Shown here piece by piece: positions 56,644 through 64,000 of a stretch of DNA of 64,000 nucleotides. The stretch is from Chloroflexota bacterium (lineage in GTDB: Bacteria; Chloroflexota; Anaerolineae; Aggregatilineales; UBA2796). Position 1 is the stretch's first letter; each line of letters begins with the position of its first letter. A program made the translations under genes and the position numbers. The stretch lies in contig JAJPHV010000039.1 of assembly GCA_021325095.1 (NCBI GenBank), forward strand, positions 1-64,000, given 5' to 3'. The notes under the pieces were generated by a model that saw nothing but the letters and a program-made list of their open reading frames with translations, made no database searches and was not told the origin of the DNA.

Positions 56644-57366
56644 TTAAGCCTGGAATTCATGTGCCTTCCCATCCGGGGCTGCACCAATCGCCGACACCGG
56701 CGCGTGCCGGTGTCGCAGCAACTTCGTATGCTCGATGAAGGCCACCTGCGCGGCATCGAAATCGCCCTCGCAAAGACAATCAAGAATGCGCTCGTGATAG
56801 GTCCATGCCTCCTGCCAGTAATGCAAATCTGCATAGGTATTCAATTCAACAGCTTCATAGGCTTCCCAGTACGCTTCCAGCAGCCCTTTAACAAAGGGGT
56901 TATCCAGATGCTTGAAGATGGTGAGGTGAAATTGGCGGTGTTCGGCGTGTGGTATCTGGATCAGGCCCTGACTGTTTAGCTTGGCCCAGGCATCGTTCAC
57001 CAGCTTACGCAGGTATAGCTTGTCCTCTGCCGTAAGCTGCGCCGCCGCCTCGTGCCAGAAAGCAACTTCGATGTGGTTGCGCAATTCAGTGAACGCCTCG
57101 AAGCGGTTCTTGTCCATTGCCAGCGCAAAAAGCAGACTCAGGCGGATGGCCGGCAGAAAATCGTACTCTTTGCAGCGAATCCCGGTACGAGGGCGCACTT
57201 CAACCAGCCCCAGGCTACGTGCCACTTCAAGCTGCTCTCGGAGTTTGCCGACGTTGATCTCAAGCTGCTGGCTCAGATCGGTCAATGCGGGCAGTTGATC
57301 GCCAGGTTTGAGGTGATTTTTGACAATGTAATCGAGGAGATCCGAATCCAGAGATTTGAGGGACAT
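56644..57366 (-). CDS. GntR/FadR-family transcriptional regulator
   Basis: Regulator of 240 residues. A winged-helix N-terminus (DQLPALTDLSQQLEINVGKLREQLEVARSLGLVEVRPRTGI) is followed by an all-helical FCD ligand domain (LRNHIEVAFWHEAAAQL ... HRQFHLTIFKHLDNPF), whose His and Asp/Asn residues bind metal and carboxylates. The ATG at 57366 is chosen over an upstream TTG/GTG region because the HTH then starts normally. An inverted repeat lies just upstream. It probably senses an organic acid and regulates the korAB genes. Confidence 0.88.
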   Translation of the reverse strand: MSLKSLDSDLLDYIVKNHLKPGDQLPALTDLSQQLEINVGKLREQLEVARSLGLVEVRPRTGIRCKEYDFLPAIRLSLLFALAMDKNRFEAFTELRNHIEVAFWHEAAAQLTAEDKLYLRKLVNDAWAKLNSQGLIQIPHAEHRQFHLTIFKHLDNPFVKGLLEAYWEAYEAVELNTYADLHYWQEAWTYHERILDCLCEGDFDAAQVAFIEHTKLLRHRHAPVSAIGAAPDGKAHEFQA

Positions 57367-57382
57367 AAGCCGATCTGTTCTA

Positions 57383-57407
57383 CTCTGATTGATCAGATGA
57401 ATCAGAG
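57383..57407. promoter_or_regulatory. Inverted repeat, putative GntR operator
   Basis: CTCTGATT and AATCAGAG flank nine bases, 17 bp before the regulator's start codon. Perfect eight-base arms in an AT-rich stretch; likely autoregulatory site. Confidence 0.55.
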
Positions 57408-57457
57408 CATTCAGATCATAGCACGCTTTGTGCAAAAGCACAAGCACCGACACTTGA

Positions 57458-57510
57458 CCTCACCCCCAACCCCTCCCCACAAGATGGTTCAGGGGCAGGC
57501 AGGGGGGTGA
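57458..57510. repeat. C/G-rich interspersed palindromic repeat, copy 2
   Basis: Opens with CCTCACCCCCAACCCCTCCCC and closes with GGGGGGTGA; shorter and less regular than the other copies. Lies between the GntR gene and the fumarylacetoacetase-family gene. Confidence 0.65.
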
Positions 57511-57522
57511 AGTTGACCGGCT

Positions 57523-58392
57523 TCACGCTTCGGCCACCACCGGGTTCGAGAGCGTACCTAACCCCTCGATGGTGATGTCCACCACGTCGCCTGGGCGCAG
57601 GAAGCGCTGCGGCTTGCGGGCCATGCCGACCCCGGGAGGCGTGCCGGTGGAGACGATGTCGCCTGGCTCCAGGGTCATCACCTCGCTGAGTGCGGCCACG
57701 AGTTTGGGCACGCTGAAGATCAGGTTGCACGTATTGGAGTTCTGCAAAACCTCGGTACCGATGCTCAGGCGGATGGACAAATTGTGCGGGTCGCGGATTT
57801 CGTCGGCGGTGACGAGCGCTGGCCCCATCGGGGCGAAGGTGTCGAAGGTCTTGCCCATCGTCCACTGGCTGGTGCGGTTCTGGTAATCGCGGGCGCTCAC
57901 GTCGTTGATGGGCAGATAGCCTGCTACATAGGACAGTCCATCAGCCTCTGAGACGTAGCGGGCGCGGCGGCCCACCACGAAGCCCAGTTCGGCCTCGTAG
58001 TCCACCTGGCTGGAGCCTTTGGGCAGGACGATGGCGTCGCCGTGCGCAATCACCGTGTTGTTGTACTTGGCAAAGACCACCGGATAGGTCGGAATGGCCT
58101 GGCCCGTCTCCGCCGCGTGGTCGCTGTAGTTGAGGCCGATGCAGATGATCTTGCCTGGGCGCGGGATCGGGGCGAGAATCTTGACCTCCGAGCGGGGATA
58201 GGCGGGCGCGGAGGTGAGCGCTGCCTGGGCGCGCTGGCGGGCCGGCTCGCCAGCGGCAAGGAATGTCACCATATCCGCCGCAAATTCAGCAGGCAGCGCA
58301 GCACTCAGATCAACGACGACTTCGGCCCCATTACGGCTATGGAGCGCGCCAAGATGGGTGACGCCGTTACGGCTAAATGTGACGAGTTTCAT
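57523..58392 (-). CDS. Fumarylacetoacetate hydrolase family protein
   Basis: Cytosolic metal-dependent hydrolase/decarboxylase of 289 residues. Seen: the N-terminal MKLVTFSRNGVTHLGA, ILAPIPRPGKIICIGLNYSDHAAETG, the metal ligands in VDYEAELGFVVGRRAR, GYLPINDVSARDYQ, and the C-terminal DIVSTGTPPGVGMARKP. Members act on fumarylacetoacetate, acylpyruvates, or 2-keto-3-deoxy sugar acids; I cannot choose. The ATG at 58392 with GGGAA upstream is preferred over 58455. An epimerase lies upstream on the same strand, so a sugar-acid pathway is possible. Confidence 0.9.
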   Translation of the reverse strand: MKLVTFSRNGVTHLGALHSRNGAEVVVDLSAALPAEFAADMVTFLAAGEPARQRAQAALTSAPAYPRSEVKILAPIPRPGKIICIGLNYSDHAAETGQAIPTYPVVFAKYNNTVIAHGDAIVLPKGSSQVDYEAELGFVVGRRARYVSEADGLSYVAGYLPINDVSARDYQNRTSQWTMGKTFDTFAPMGPALVTADEIRDPHNLSIRLSIGTEVLQNSNTCNLIFSVPKLVAALSEVMTLEPGDIVSTGTPPGVGMARKPQRFLRPGDVVDITIEGLGTLSNPVVAEA

Positions 58393-58456
58393 ACAGTTCC
58401 CGGCTCCTCTGGTTAGTTGGGGATAGACGCGGCAAATGTTATCGCTGTGAGCCAAA

Positions 58457-59413
58457 TCAGGCGATGGCGCGTTCTACGTCGATCCGGCCCTTGCGCACTG
58501 CCTCCCGGAAATGTTCGATGGTCTGACGGACACCTTCGCCAAGCGGCCTCCACCGGATCGCGCCGAGCAGACCTTGCAGCGGCCCCTCGTCCGGGGAAGC
58601 GGAAACGGGCAGTGGTGTCGGGTTGTATGTGATTTTCCCGGCCATCTCCGGGGCAGCCGCATTGATGGCGCTGACGATCTCTTCGACGGTGACGATATTG
58701 CCGCCTACATCATAGGCCGCCGCTCGCTCGGCTCTGGCGCGGGCCGACTGGATGAATACGGCAGCCATGTCGTCGGCGTGTTCCATGACCACTGTGCCGC
58801 CGAAAGTGATCTGGTAGGGGCGTCCGATGGCGGCGGCCAGCATGGCTTTGGTGGGCGTGGATGTCATACCCTGATCGCGTGCCGGGCCGTAAACGGTGTG
58901 CGGGCGCAGGCCGATAGCGTGCAGCCCGTAATCCTGGGAATAGATGCGAGCCATGCCCTCTTTGGCCTGCTTGTGGACGCCGTACAACGAGGACGTCTGA
59001 AAGCCCATCCCCGGCGGGCCGTAGACCGCCGCTGAACTGGCATAAACCAGCCCCGTGACCTGATCCATGTGCCGTTTGGCGGCTTCGAGCACCACCGCCA
59101 TGCCGACCAGATTGACCTTTGCCCCCAACACTGGGTCAGCACGGACGAAGGGCACTTGAAAAGCGGCCAGGTGGACGATGTGGGTGATGCCGTTGTCGGC
59201 GACGGCGCGCTCAAACGCATCGAAATCGGTGATGTCGCCGGAAAGGAAGTTCACACGGGACAAAGCCGCGTCGTCCATGATCAGTTGCAGGCGGTGACGG
59301 CTGCTGCCCAGGTCATACGCCCAGACGGGCGTGCCCTCGTCCACCAGCCGCTTGACTGTCCACGCGCCGATACAGCCCAGTGCGCCCGTCACCAGGAAAC
59401 GATCCGAAGTCAT
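58457..59413 (-). CDS. NAD-dependent epimerase/dehydratase (extended SDR)
   Basis: Extended short-chain dehydrogenase of 318 residues. Seen: the Rossmann motif VTGALGCIGAW, VHLAAFQVPFVRADP, the active-site SSAAVYG and YGVHKQAKE (YxxxK). The family includes nucleotide-sugar epimerases and uronate dehydrogenases. A GTG at 59425 is an alternative start. It runs in the same direction as the FAH-family gene 64 bp downstream and is divergent from the E1-alpha gene. Confidence 0.85.
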   Translation of the reverse strand: MTSDRFLVTGALGCIGAWTVKRLVDEGTPVWAYDLGSSRHRLQLIMDDAALSRVNFLSGDITDFDAFERAVADNGITHIVHLAAFQVPFVRADPVLGAKVNLVGMAVVLEAAKRHMDQVTGLVYASSAAVYGPPGMGFQTSSLYGVHKQAKEGMARIYSQDYGLHAIGLRPHTVYGPARDQGMTSTPTKAMLAAAIGRPYQITFGGTVVMEHADDMAAVFIQSARARAERAAAYDVGGNIVTVEEIVSAINAAAPEMAGKITYNPTPLPVSASPDEGPLQGLLGAIRWRPLGEGVRQTIEHFREAVRKGRIDVERAIA

Positions 59414-59456
59414 AATCTGGCACAAATCCTTTCACAAGTTAGGCAAAGAAGACGAC

Positions 59457-59486
59457 TTGACAGGTAATCCCTGTCCATTGTAATAT
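59457..59486 (+). promoter_or_regulatory. Promoter of E1-alpha/E1-beta/E2 operon, with inverted repeats
   Basis: TTGACA at 59457-59462, 18-bp spacer, TAATAT at 59481-59486. An inverted repeat GACAGG-TAATC-CCTGTC (59459-59475) overlaps the -35 box, and TTGTTAACAA (59499-59508), a perfect 10-bp palindrome, lies just downstream of the expected start. Both look like regulator sites. Confidence 0.6.
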
Positions 59487-59561
59487 GCTCCCTGTAAATT
59501 GTTAACAAAAAACAGTTTGCGACGCAACATTTTTCCGGCCTGGCCCCAAGATGGCACACAA

Positions 59562-60551
59562 ATGGCAGATACGCAAAAAGTCATCGATCTGGATAAGTCG
59601 CAGGTTCTGGCGCTCTACCGTCAGATGCTCGTCATCCGGCGCTGCGAGGAACAGCTTGCCAAGTCCTACGCCAACGGCTTGATCCCCGGCGCGTGCCACA
59701 CCTACGTGGGCGAGGAGGCCGTCGCCACCGGGGTATGCGCGCATCTGCGCCCGACAGATGCCGTGTTCAGCACCCATCGCGGGCACGGTCATGCGCTGGC
59801 GAAGGGCGTCCCGCCCAGGGAACTGATCGCCGAATTGTATGGCCGGGTGACGGGCTGCTCGCGCGGGCGCGGTGGCAGTATGCACCTCTTTGCACCGGAA
59901 GTCGGCATGATGGGCACGAGCGGCATCGTCGGGCCGTGCATTTTGCAGGCAACAGGCGCCGGGTACTCGTTCAAACTGCGCGGCACGGACTCCGTCGGCG
60001 TGGCCTTCTTCGGCGACGGGGCCGTAAACAACGGAGCCTTCCACGAAGGGCTGAACCTGGCGGCGATCTGGGATCTGCCGGTGGTGTTCGTCTGCGAGAA
60101 CAACATGTACGCCACCGAAGTACCCTTCGCCTACGCGACCCGCAACACCAACGTGGCCGAGCGCGCCAGGGCCTACGGCATCGCTGCCGTCGCGGTGGAC
60201 GGCAACGACGTGCTGGCCGTCTACGAGGCGGCGGGACAGGCCGTACAGTGGGCGCGGAGCGGCGGCGGGCCGAGCTTGATCGAATGTAGGACGTACCGCA
60301 CCCGGCCCCACGCAGAAGGGATGCGCGACGGCGGCTATCGCTCGCCGGAGGAGATCGAAGCCTGGAAACAGCGCGACCCGATCCTGCTGCTGCACGGGCG
60401 GATGCTCGACGCGGGGATCAGCACGGATAGCGACTTTGAGGCTATCGAAACCGAAGTGCGGGCGCTGATTGAGGAGGCACACCAGTTCGCCATAGGCAGC
60501 CCCTATCCCGACCCGGCGACAGTCAGCGATCACATTTTCAGCCAGCCGTGA
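59562..60551 (+). CDS. TPP-dependent 2-oxoacid/acetoin dehydrogenase, E1 alpha
   Basis: E1 alpha subunit of 329 residues. Seen: PGACHTYVGEEAVATG, STHRGHGHALAKG, GCSRGRGGSMHLF, and the TPP motif GDGAVNNGAFHEGLNLAAIWDLPVVFVCENN. The layout is closest to acetoin dehydrogenase AcoA / pyruvate dehydrogenase PdhA of the heterotetrameric type; substrate uncertain. The ATG at 59562 is chosen. It is followed by E1 beta and E2; no dihydrolipoamide dehydrogenase (E3) is in the window. Confidence 0.92.
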   Translation: MADTQKVIDLDKSQVLALYRQMLVIRRCEEQLAKSYANGLIPGACHTYVGEEAVATGVCAHLRPTDAVFSTHRGHGHALAKGVPPRELIAELYGRVTGCSRGRGGSMHLFAPEVGMMGTSGIVGPCILQATGAGYSFKLRGTDSVGVAFFGDGAVNNGAFHEGLNLAAIWDLPVVFVCENNMYATEVPFAYATRNTNVAERARAYGIAAVAVDGNDVLAVYEAAGQAVQWARSGGGPSLIECRTYRTRPHAEGMRDGGYRSPEEIEAWKQRDPILLLHGRMLDAGISTDSDFEAIETEVRALIEEAHQFAIGSPYPDPATVSDHIFSQP

Positions 60552-60568
60552 AGTTATGTTACACAGAA

Positions 60569-60673
60569 CCTCACCCCCGGCCCCTCTCCGCAAGCAGAGA
60601 GGGGAGAAATCCCGCGCTGTATTGCCAACCGGTTCCCCCTCTCCGAATTCGGAGAGGGGGTCAGGGGGTGAGG
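60569..60673. repeat. C/G-rich interspersed palindromic repeat, copy 3
   Basis: Longest copy. It opens CCTCACCCCCGGCCCCTCTCC and closes GGGGGTGAGG, with an inner perfect 26-bp palindrome at 60635-60660 (arms CCCCCTCTCCGAA). It sits between E1 alpha and E1 beta, and its closing GAGG is the ribosome-binding site of E1 beta. Confidence 0.8.
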
Positions 60674-60680
60674 TGAAAAA

Positions 60681-61673
60681 GTGAGTATGAGTCCTATGCG
60701 TGAAATCACCTTTACCGTAGCGGCCCGCGAAGCGCTGGCCGAGGAAATGGCCCGCGATCCGTCGATCTTTGTGGTCGGCGAAGGCATTGGCAAGCGCGGC
60801 GGCAACTTCAACACGACGCTTGGCCTGTACGACCAGTTTGGCCCGATGCGCCTGTGCGACACGCCGATTTCCGAGCGCGGCTTCGTCGGCATGTGTACGG
60901 GCGCGGCCATGACGGGCGCGCGACCTGTGGTGGACTTCATGTTCTTCGACTTCATCCTGGACAGCCTGGGCGAGATGATCAACCAGGTCGCCAAGATGCA
61001 GTACATGAGCAGCGGGCGGCTGACGATGCCGATCCTCTTTCGCGGCTGCATCGGCGTGAGCGGTTCGTCTGCCACGCACCATTCCGGCAACTATTACCCG
61101 ATCTTCATGCACCTGCCCGGCTTCAGGGTGGTCTTGCCCTCCACACCCTACGACGCAAAAGGCCTGCTCAAAACGGCATTACGCTGCAACGACCCGGTGT
61201 TGTTCCTGGAACACAAGGCATTGCTCAACCACAAGGGGCCAGTGCCGGAAGAAGAATATTTCATCCCGTTCGGGCAGGCGTCCATCGTCCACCAGGGGAC
61301 GCAGGCCACCGTCGTGGCATTCGGCTCAATGCTGCGCAAGACGCTGGAGGCTGTCGCCGCCGTCGAGAAGGACGATTTTTCCATCGAGGTCATCGATCCG
61401 CGCACGCTCGCTCCACTGGATATGGAAACTATCCTGGAATCACTGCACAAAACGGGGCGGCTGCTGGTCGTGGACGAAACCTTTGCGCCCTGCGGCGTCG
61501 GCGCGGAGATCGCGGCACAGGTCATGGAGCACAGCTTTGACGACCTGGACGCGCCGGTGAAGCGGCTGAACGGCCTGCATACGCCCACGCCCTACAGCCC
61601 GCCTCTCGAAGCCGCCGTCGTGCCGAACGCAGCGGGGATCGAGGCAGCCATCCGCGATCTGCTGGCGGAATGA
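60681..61673 (+). CDS. TPP-dependent 2-oxoacid/acetoin dehydrogenase, E1 beta
   Basis: E1 beta subunit of 330 residues. Seen: FTVAAREALAEEMARDPSIFVVGEG, RLCDTPISERGFVGMCTGAAMTGARPVVDFM, SSATHHSGNYYPIFMHLPGFRVVLPSTPYDAKGLL, EVIDPRTLAPLD and the C-terminal VDETFAPCGVGAEIAAQV. The start at 60681 is GTG, seven bases after GAGG from the upstream repeat; ATG at 60687 is possible but poorly spaced. It forms the E1 heterotetramer with E1 alpha. Confidence 0.92.
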   Translation: MSMSPMREITFTVAAREALAEEMARDPSIFVVGEGIGKRGGNFNTTLGLYDQFGPMRLCDTPISERGFVGMCTGAAMTGARPVVDFMFFDFILDSLGEMINQVAKMQYMSSGRLTMPILFRGCIGVSGSSATHHSGNYYPIFMHLPGFRVVLPSTPYDAKGLLKTALRCNDPVLFLEHKALLNHKGPVPEEEYFIPFGQASIVHQGTQATVVAFGSMLRKTLEAVAAVEKDDFSIEVIDPRTLAPLDMETILESLHKTGRLLVVDETFAPCGVGAEIAAQVMEHSFDDLDAPVKRLNGLHTPTPYSPPLEAAVVPNAAGIEAAIRDLLAE

Positions 61674-61687
61674 TGTGAGGTCAAGTG

Positions 61688-63046
61688 ATGGCTGTGGAAA
61701 TCGTGATGCCGCGTCTGGGCTGGACAATGGAAGAGGGCGTGCTGGTCGAGTGGATCAAGCGCGACGGCGATGCGGTGTCGCCCGGCGAAATCCTGTTCAC
61801 CGTAGAAAGCGACAAAGCGCTCAACGAGGTGGAGGCGTTTGAGGGTGGCATCCTGCGCATCCCGCCCGATTCGCCGCCCCCCGGTACGGCGATCAAGGTC
61901 GGCGGGCTGCTGGCCTATCTGGTACAGCCTGGCGAGCCTGCTCCTTTCGAGATCGGCGCGCAGGCTGGCGCGCCAATCGCGGCCTCGCCTGCCATTCCAG
62001 AGGCTGCCTCAATACCGGCTCGTATTCCGGCCAGCGATGCAGGCATCAGGAACGCAGCGCCGATCAGCCCGCGCGCGCGGCGTGTGGCGCGCGAATTAGG
62101 CGTGGACTGGCAGACACTGCGGGGCAGTGGCCGGACGGGGCGTATCGTGGAACGCGACGTGCGGGCTGCTGCGGCACCGTTGGAGTCACCTGCTTTGGTA
62201 CGGGCTACGCCCCTGGCGCGACGGGTGGCGCGCGATCTGAACGTCGATCTGAGCCAGGTCGCGCCCGAAGCGGACGGCAAGCGTATCCAGCGCGCGGATG
62301 TGGAGCGAGCGGCTCGTTCGCAGGCCAGCCTCCCACCGTCCATACCGGGCACACGAATCCCGCTCTCGGGCGTGCGCCGCCTGACCGCCGAACGCATGGC
62401 CGCCAGCGCGCGCACTGTCGCCCCGGTGACGCTGACTACCGAGGTCGATGCAACTGAACTGGTGTATCTGCGAAAGCAGCTCAGGACGGATGCGGAACGG
62501 CAGGCGCGGCCTGTTCCAACCTATACTGACTTGCTGGTGAAGCTGTGCGCACAGGCCCTGGTCGAGCATCCGGCGCTGAATGCCCAATTCACCGACGAGG
62601 CGATTGTCCAGGCCGATGCGGTGCACATCGGGATCGCCGTCGATACGGAGCGCGGCCTGCTGGTTCCAGTGCTGCGCGATGTGCACCTCAAGCCCCTCCG
62701 GCAGATTGCGGACGAGTCGCGGGAACTGATCGAACGGGCGCGAACGGGCGTGCTTCAGGCCGACGAGATGCAGGGCAGCACCTTCACCATTACCAACCTG
62801 GGCATGTATGACATCGACGCTTTCACGCCCATCGTCAACTTGCCGGAGTGTGCCATCCTGGGCGTCGGGCGGATCGTGCCGAAGCAGGTTGTGATCGACG
62901 CAGAGGCGGGACGCCTGGCGATCCGGCACATGATGTTCCTGAGCCTGACGTTTGATCACCGCATCGTGGACGGCGCGCCGTCAGCGCGCTTCTTGCAGCG
63001 GATCAGGCAGTTTGTCGAGCAGCCGTACCTCTGGCTGGCGGGCTGA
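61688..63046 (+). CDS. Dihydrolipoamide acyltransferase (E2) with two peripheral-subunit-binding domains
   Basis: E2 of 452 residues. One lipoyl domain at 1-80 with the lipoylated Lys43 in VESDKALNEVE. It has two peripheral-subunit-binding domains (about 126-161 SPRARRVARELGVDW ... GSGRTGRIVERDV, and about 173-211 TPLARRVARDLNVDL ... ADGKRIQRADV) where one is usual. The catalytic acyltransferase domain ends with DHRIVDGAPSARFL (His424). The ATG at 61688 has GAGG seven bases upstream. The stop codon is directly adjacent to that of the convergent ligase. Confidence 0.93.
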   Translation: MAVEIVMPRLGWTMEEGVLVEWIKRDGDAVSPGEILFTVESDKALNEVEAFEGGILRIPPDSPPPGTAIKVGGLLAYLVQPGEPAPFEIGAQAGAPIAASPAIPEAASIPARIPASDAGIRNAAPISPRARRVARELGVDWQTLRGSGRTGRIVERDVRAAAAPLESPALVRATPLARRVARDLNVDLSQVAPEADGKRIQRADVERAARSQASLPPSIPGTRIPLSGVRRLTAERMAASARTVAPVTLTTEVDATELVYLRKQLRTDAERQARPVPTYTDLLVKLCAQALVEHPALNAQFTDEAIVQADAVHIGIAVDTERGLLVPVLRDVHLKPLRQIADESRELIERARTGVLQADEMQGSTFTITNLGMYDIDAFTPIVNLPECAILGVGRIVPKQVVIDAEAGRLAIRHMMFLSLTFDHRIVDGAPSARFLQRIRQFVEQPYLWLAG

Positions 63047-64000
63047 TTAGCGAGCGCCGTCCAACGGCCAACCCTCGCTAAGGGCAGCCCGCAGCAGCTT
63101 GCCAGCCGCATTCCGGGGCAGCGAGTCGACAAAGCGGAATGCCGCCGGCACTTTGTAGCGGCCCAACCGCGCCGTGCAGAAGGCGCGCAGTTCATCGGCA
63201 GTGAGCGTGCTGTCCGGACGCAGTTTGACGGCAGCGACGGGAACCTGTCCCCAGCGCGCATCGGGTATCCCGGTCACGGCGGCTTCCTCGACGTGCGGAT
63301 GCGAGAGCAGCACGGCTTCAACCTCGGCGGGGTAGATGTTCTCGCCGCCGGAGATGATCAGGTCGTCGCGGCGGGCAACGACGTACAGGTAGCCTTCCTC
63401 GTCCACGTAGCCCAGATCGCCGGTGTGGAACCAGCCATCCTGGACGGGCGCTGCGACGGAGCCGCTGCCCATGTAGCCAGAGGTCACGGTTGGGCCATGC
63501 ACCACGATCTCGCCCACCTCGCCGGGCGAAGCTGCGCCATGATCCGTTTCGATGCGCAGCCTGTTCGGGAAAAGCGGCTTCCCCGCCGATCCGATCTTCC
63601 GCGATGCATCTTCCGGCGACAGCGTGGCAAACTGCGATGCCGTTTCGGTCAGGCCGTAAGTCTGCATCACCGGGACACCCAGTTCGGCGCAGCTTTCGAG
63701 CAGTGGGCGTGGGGCTGGCCCGCCGCCAAGCAGCACGCAGCGCAGCGACGATGGATAGGGCCGCCCGGCGCGCGCCTCGATCATGCGGCGCAGCATGGCG
63801 CTGACCACAGAAACCATCGTCGCGCCGTCCTCGTCGATAGCGCGGTTGACAGCTACCGGATCAAATGCTTCGTGGACGATGATCGCGTTGCCGTAGATGA
63901 CGCCGCGCAGCACGATTGCCAGCCCGCCAACGTGGAAGAGCGGCAGACAGGCCAGCCATCTGTCCTCGGCATGGACGCCCAGGTTGAGGGCCGAGGCCAT
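63047..64000 (-). CDS. MenE-like AMP-forming acyl-CoA ligase (partial, runs off right edge)
   Basis: C-terminal 317 residues of an AMP-binding ligase; the N-terminal third, including the usual P-loop YTSGTTGxPKG, lies outside the window. Seen: LPLFHVGGLAI, LLGGGPAPRPLLE, QTYGLTETASQFATLSPE, GWFHTGDLGYVDEEGYLYVVARRDDLIISGGENIYPAEVE, and the C-terminal catalytic lysine in LPRNAAGKLLR. QTYGLTET with this layout most resembles o-succinylbenzoate-CoA ligase (MenE), but broad acyl-CoA synthetases look alike. Its stop abuts the E2 stop with no gap. Confidence 0.85.
   Translation of the reverse strand: MASALNLGVHAEDRWLACLPLFHVGGLAIVLRGVIYGNAIIVHEAFDPVAVNRAIDEDGATMVSVVSAMLRRMIEARAGRPYPSSLRCVLLGGGPAPRPLLESCAELGVPVMQTYGLTETASQFATLSPEDASRKIGSAGKPLFPNRLRIETDHGAASPGEVGEIVVHGPTVTSGYMGSGSVAAPVQDGWFHTGDLGYVDEEGYLYVVARRDDLIISGGENIYPAEVEAVLLSHPHVEEAAVTGIPDARWGQVPVAAVKLRPDSTLTADELRAFCTARLGRYKVPAAFRFVDSLPRNAAGKLLRAALSEGWPLDGAR

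Noticed and set aside
59502..61112. 536-codon open frame opposite E1 alpha, the repeat and part of E1 beta
   Set aside because: Crosses an intergenic repeat and two real genes on the other strand; no motif and biased composition.

Overview
The window is GC-rich, densely coded and almost entirely chromosomal in character. I see no tRNA, rRNA, CRISPR array, phage gene or transposase. The gene mix suggests a Chloroflexota (Anaerolineae-like) heterotroph: several sugar ABC importers with LacI regulators, a KaiC-like ATPase operon, LysM/FHA/PpiC proteins, Ala-Thr-Met-rich linkers, and C-rich interspersed palindromic repeats. This placement is inferred from gene content only; no marker phylogeny was possible.

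Left part (1-9,500). Adenine deaminase (ade), a small unknown protein, a lipoprotein, an ornithine cyclodeaminase-family gene overlapping a threonine-dehydratase-family gene, then a minus-strand pair of adenosine deaminase and a metallo-beta-lactamase-fold hydrolase. A compact minus-strand operon follows, with a small helical protein, a one-domain KaiC-like ATPase and two look-alike three-helix membrane proteins.

9,500-24,000. secA, a LysM protein, a PpiC-type foldase, a degenerate CPBP-like membrane protein, an FHA protein, a DinB protein, cystathionine beta-synthase plus a small CxxC protein, a sensor kinase with an aberrant H-box, and acetyl-CoA synthetase.

24,000-37,600. Two CUT1 sugar-import loci without their own ATPase. 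The first has a LacI gene with a 28-bp perfect palindrome on its promoter, a binding protein, two permeases and a YicI-type GH31 alpha-xylosidase. The second has a binding protein, a 624-residue permease carrying an extra ~290-residue hydrophobic insert, and a second permease. Between them lie a lone receiver protein, a glycolipid-binding-family protein, a PDZ protein with MAAT repeats, and a phosphoribosyltransferase.

37,600-42,000. Orphan antitoxin-like protein, O-acetylhomoserine sulfhydrylase (metY) translationally coupled to a CoA-binding protein, a cupin, and a ScyD/ScyE-type beta-propeller protein.

42,000-53,500 (minus strand). LacI regulator, oppD-like ATPase, family-5 binding protein, oppB, oppC, a six-heme-motif cytochrome c, oppF-like ATPase, a small membrane protein and melA (GH4 alpha-galactosidase). 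The flanking LacI gene and melA suggest this peptide-type importer takes up alpha-galactosides. The multiheme cytochrome inside the transporter operon is the most unusual arrangement in the window.

53,500-64,000. 2-oxoacid:ferredoxin oxidoreductase (two genes) with a GntR/FadR regulator, a fumarylacetoacetase-family hydrolase, a sugar-nucleotide-type epimerase/dehydrogenase, a divergent E1-alpha/E1-beta/E2 2-oxoacid (acetoin-type) dehydrogenase operon lacking E3, and a partial MenE-like acyl-CoA ligase running off the right edge.
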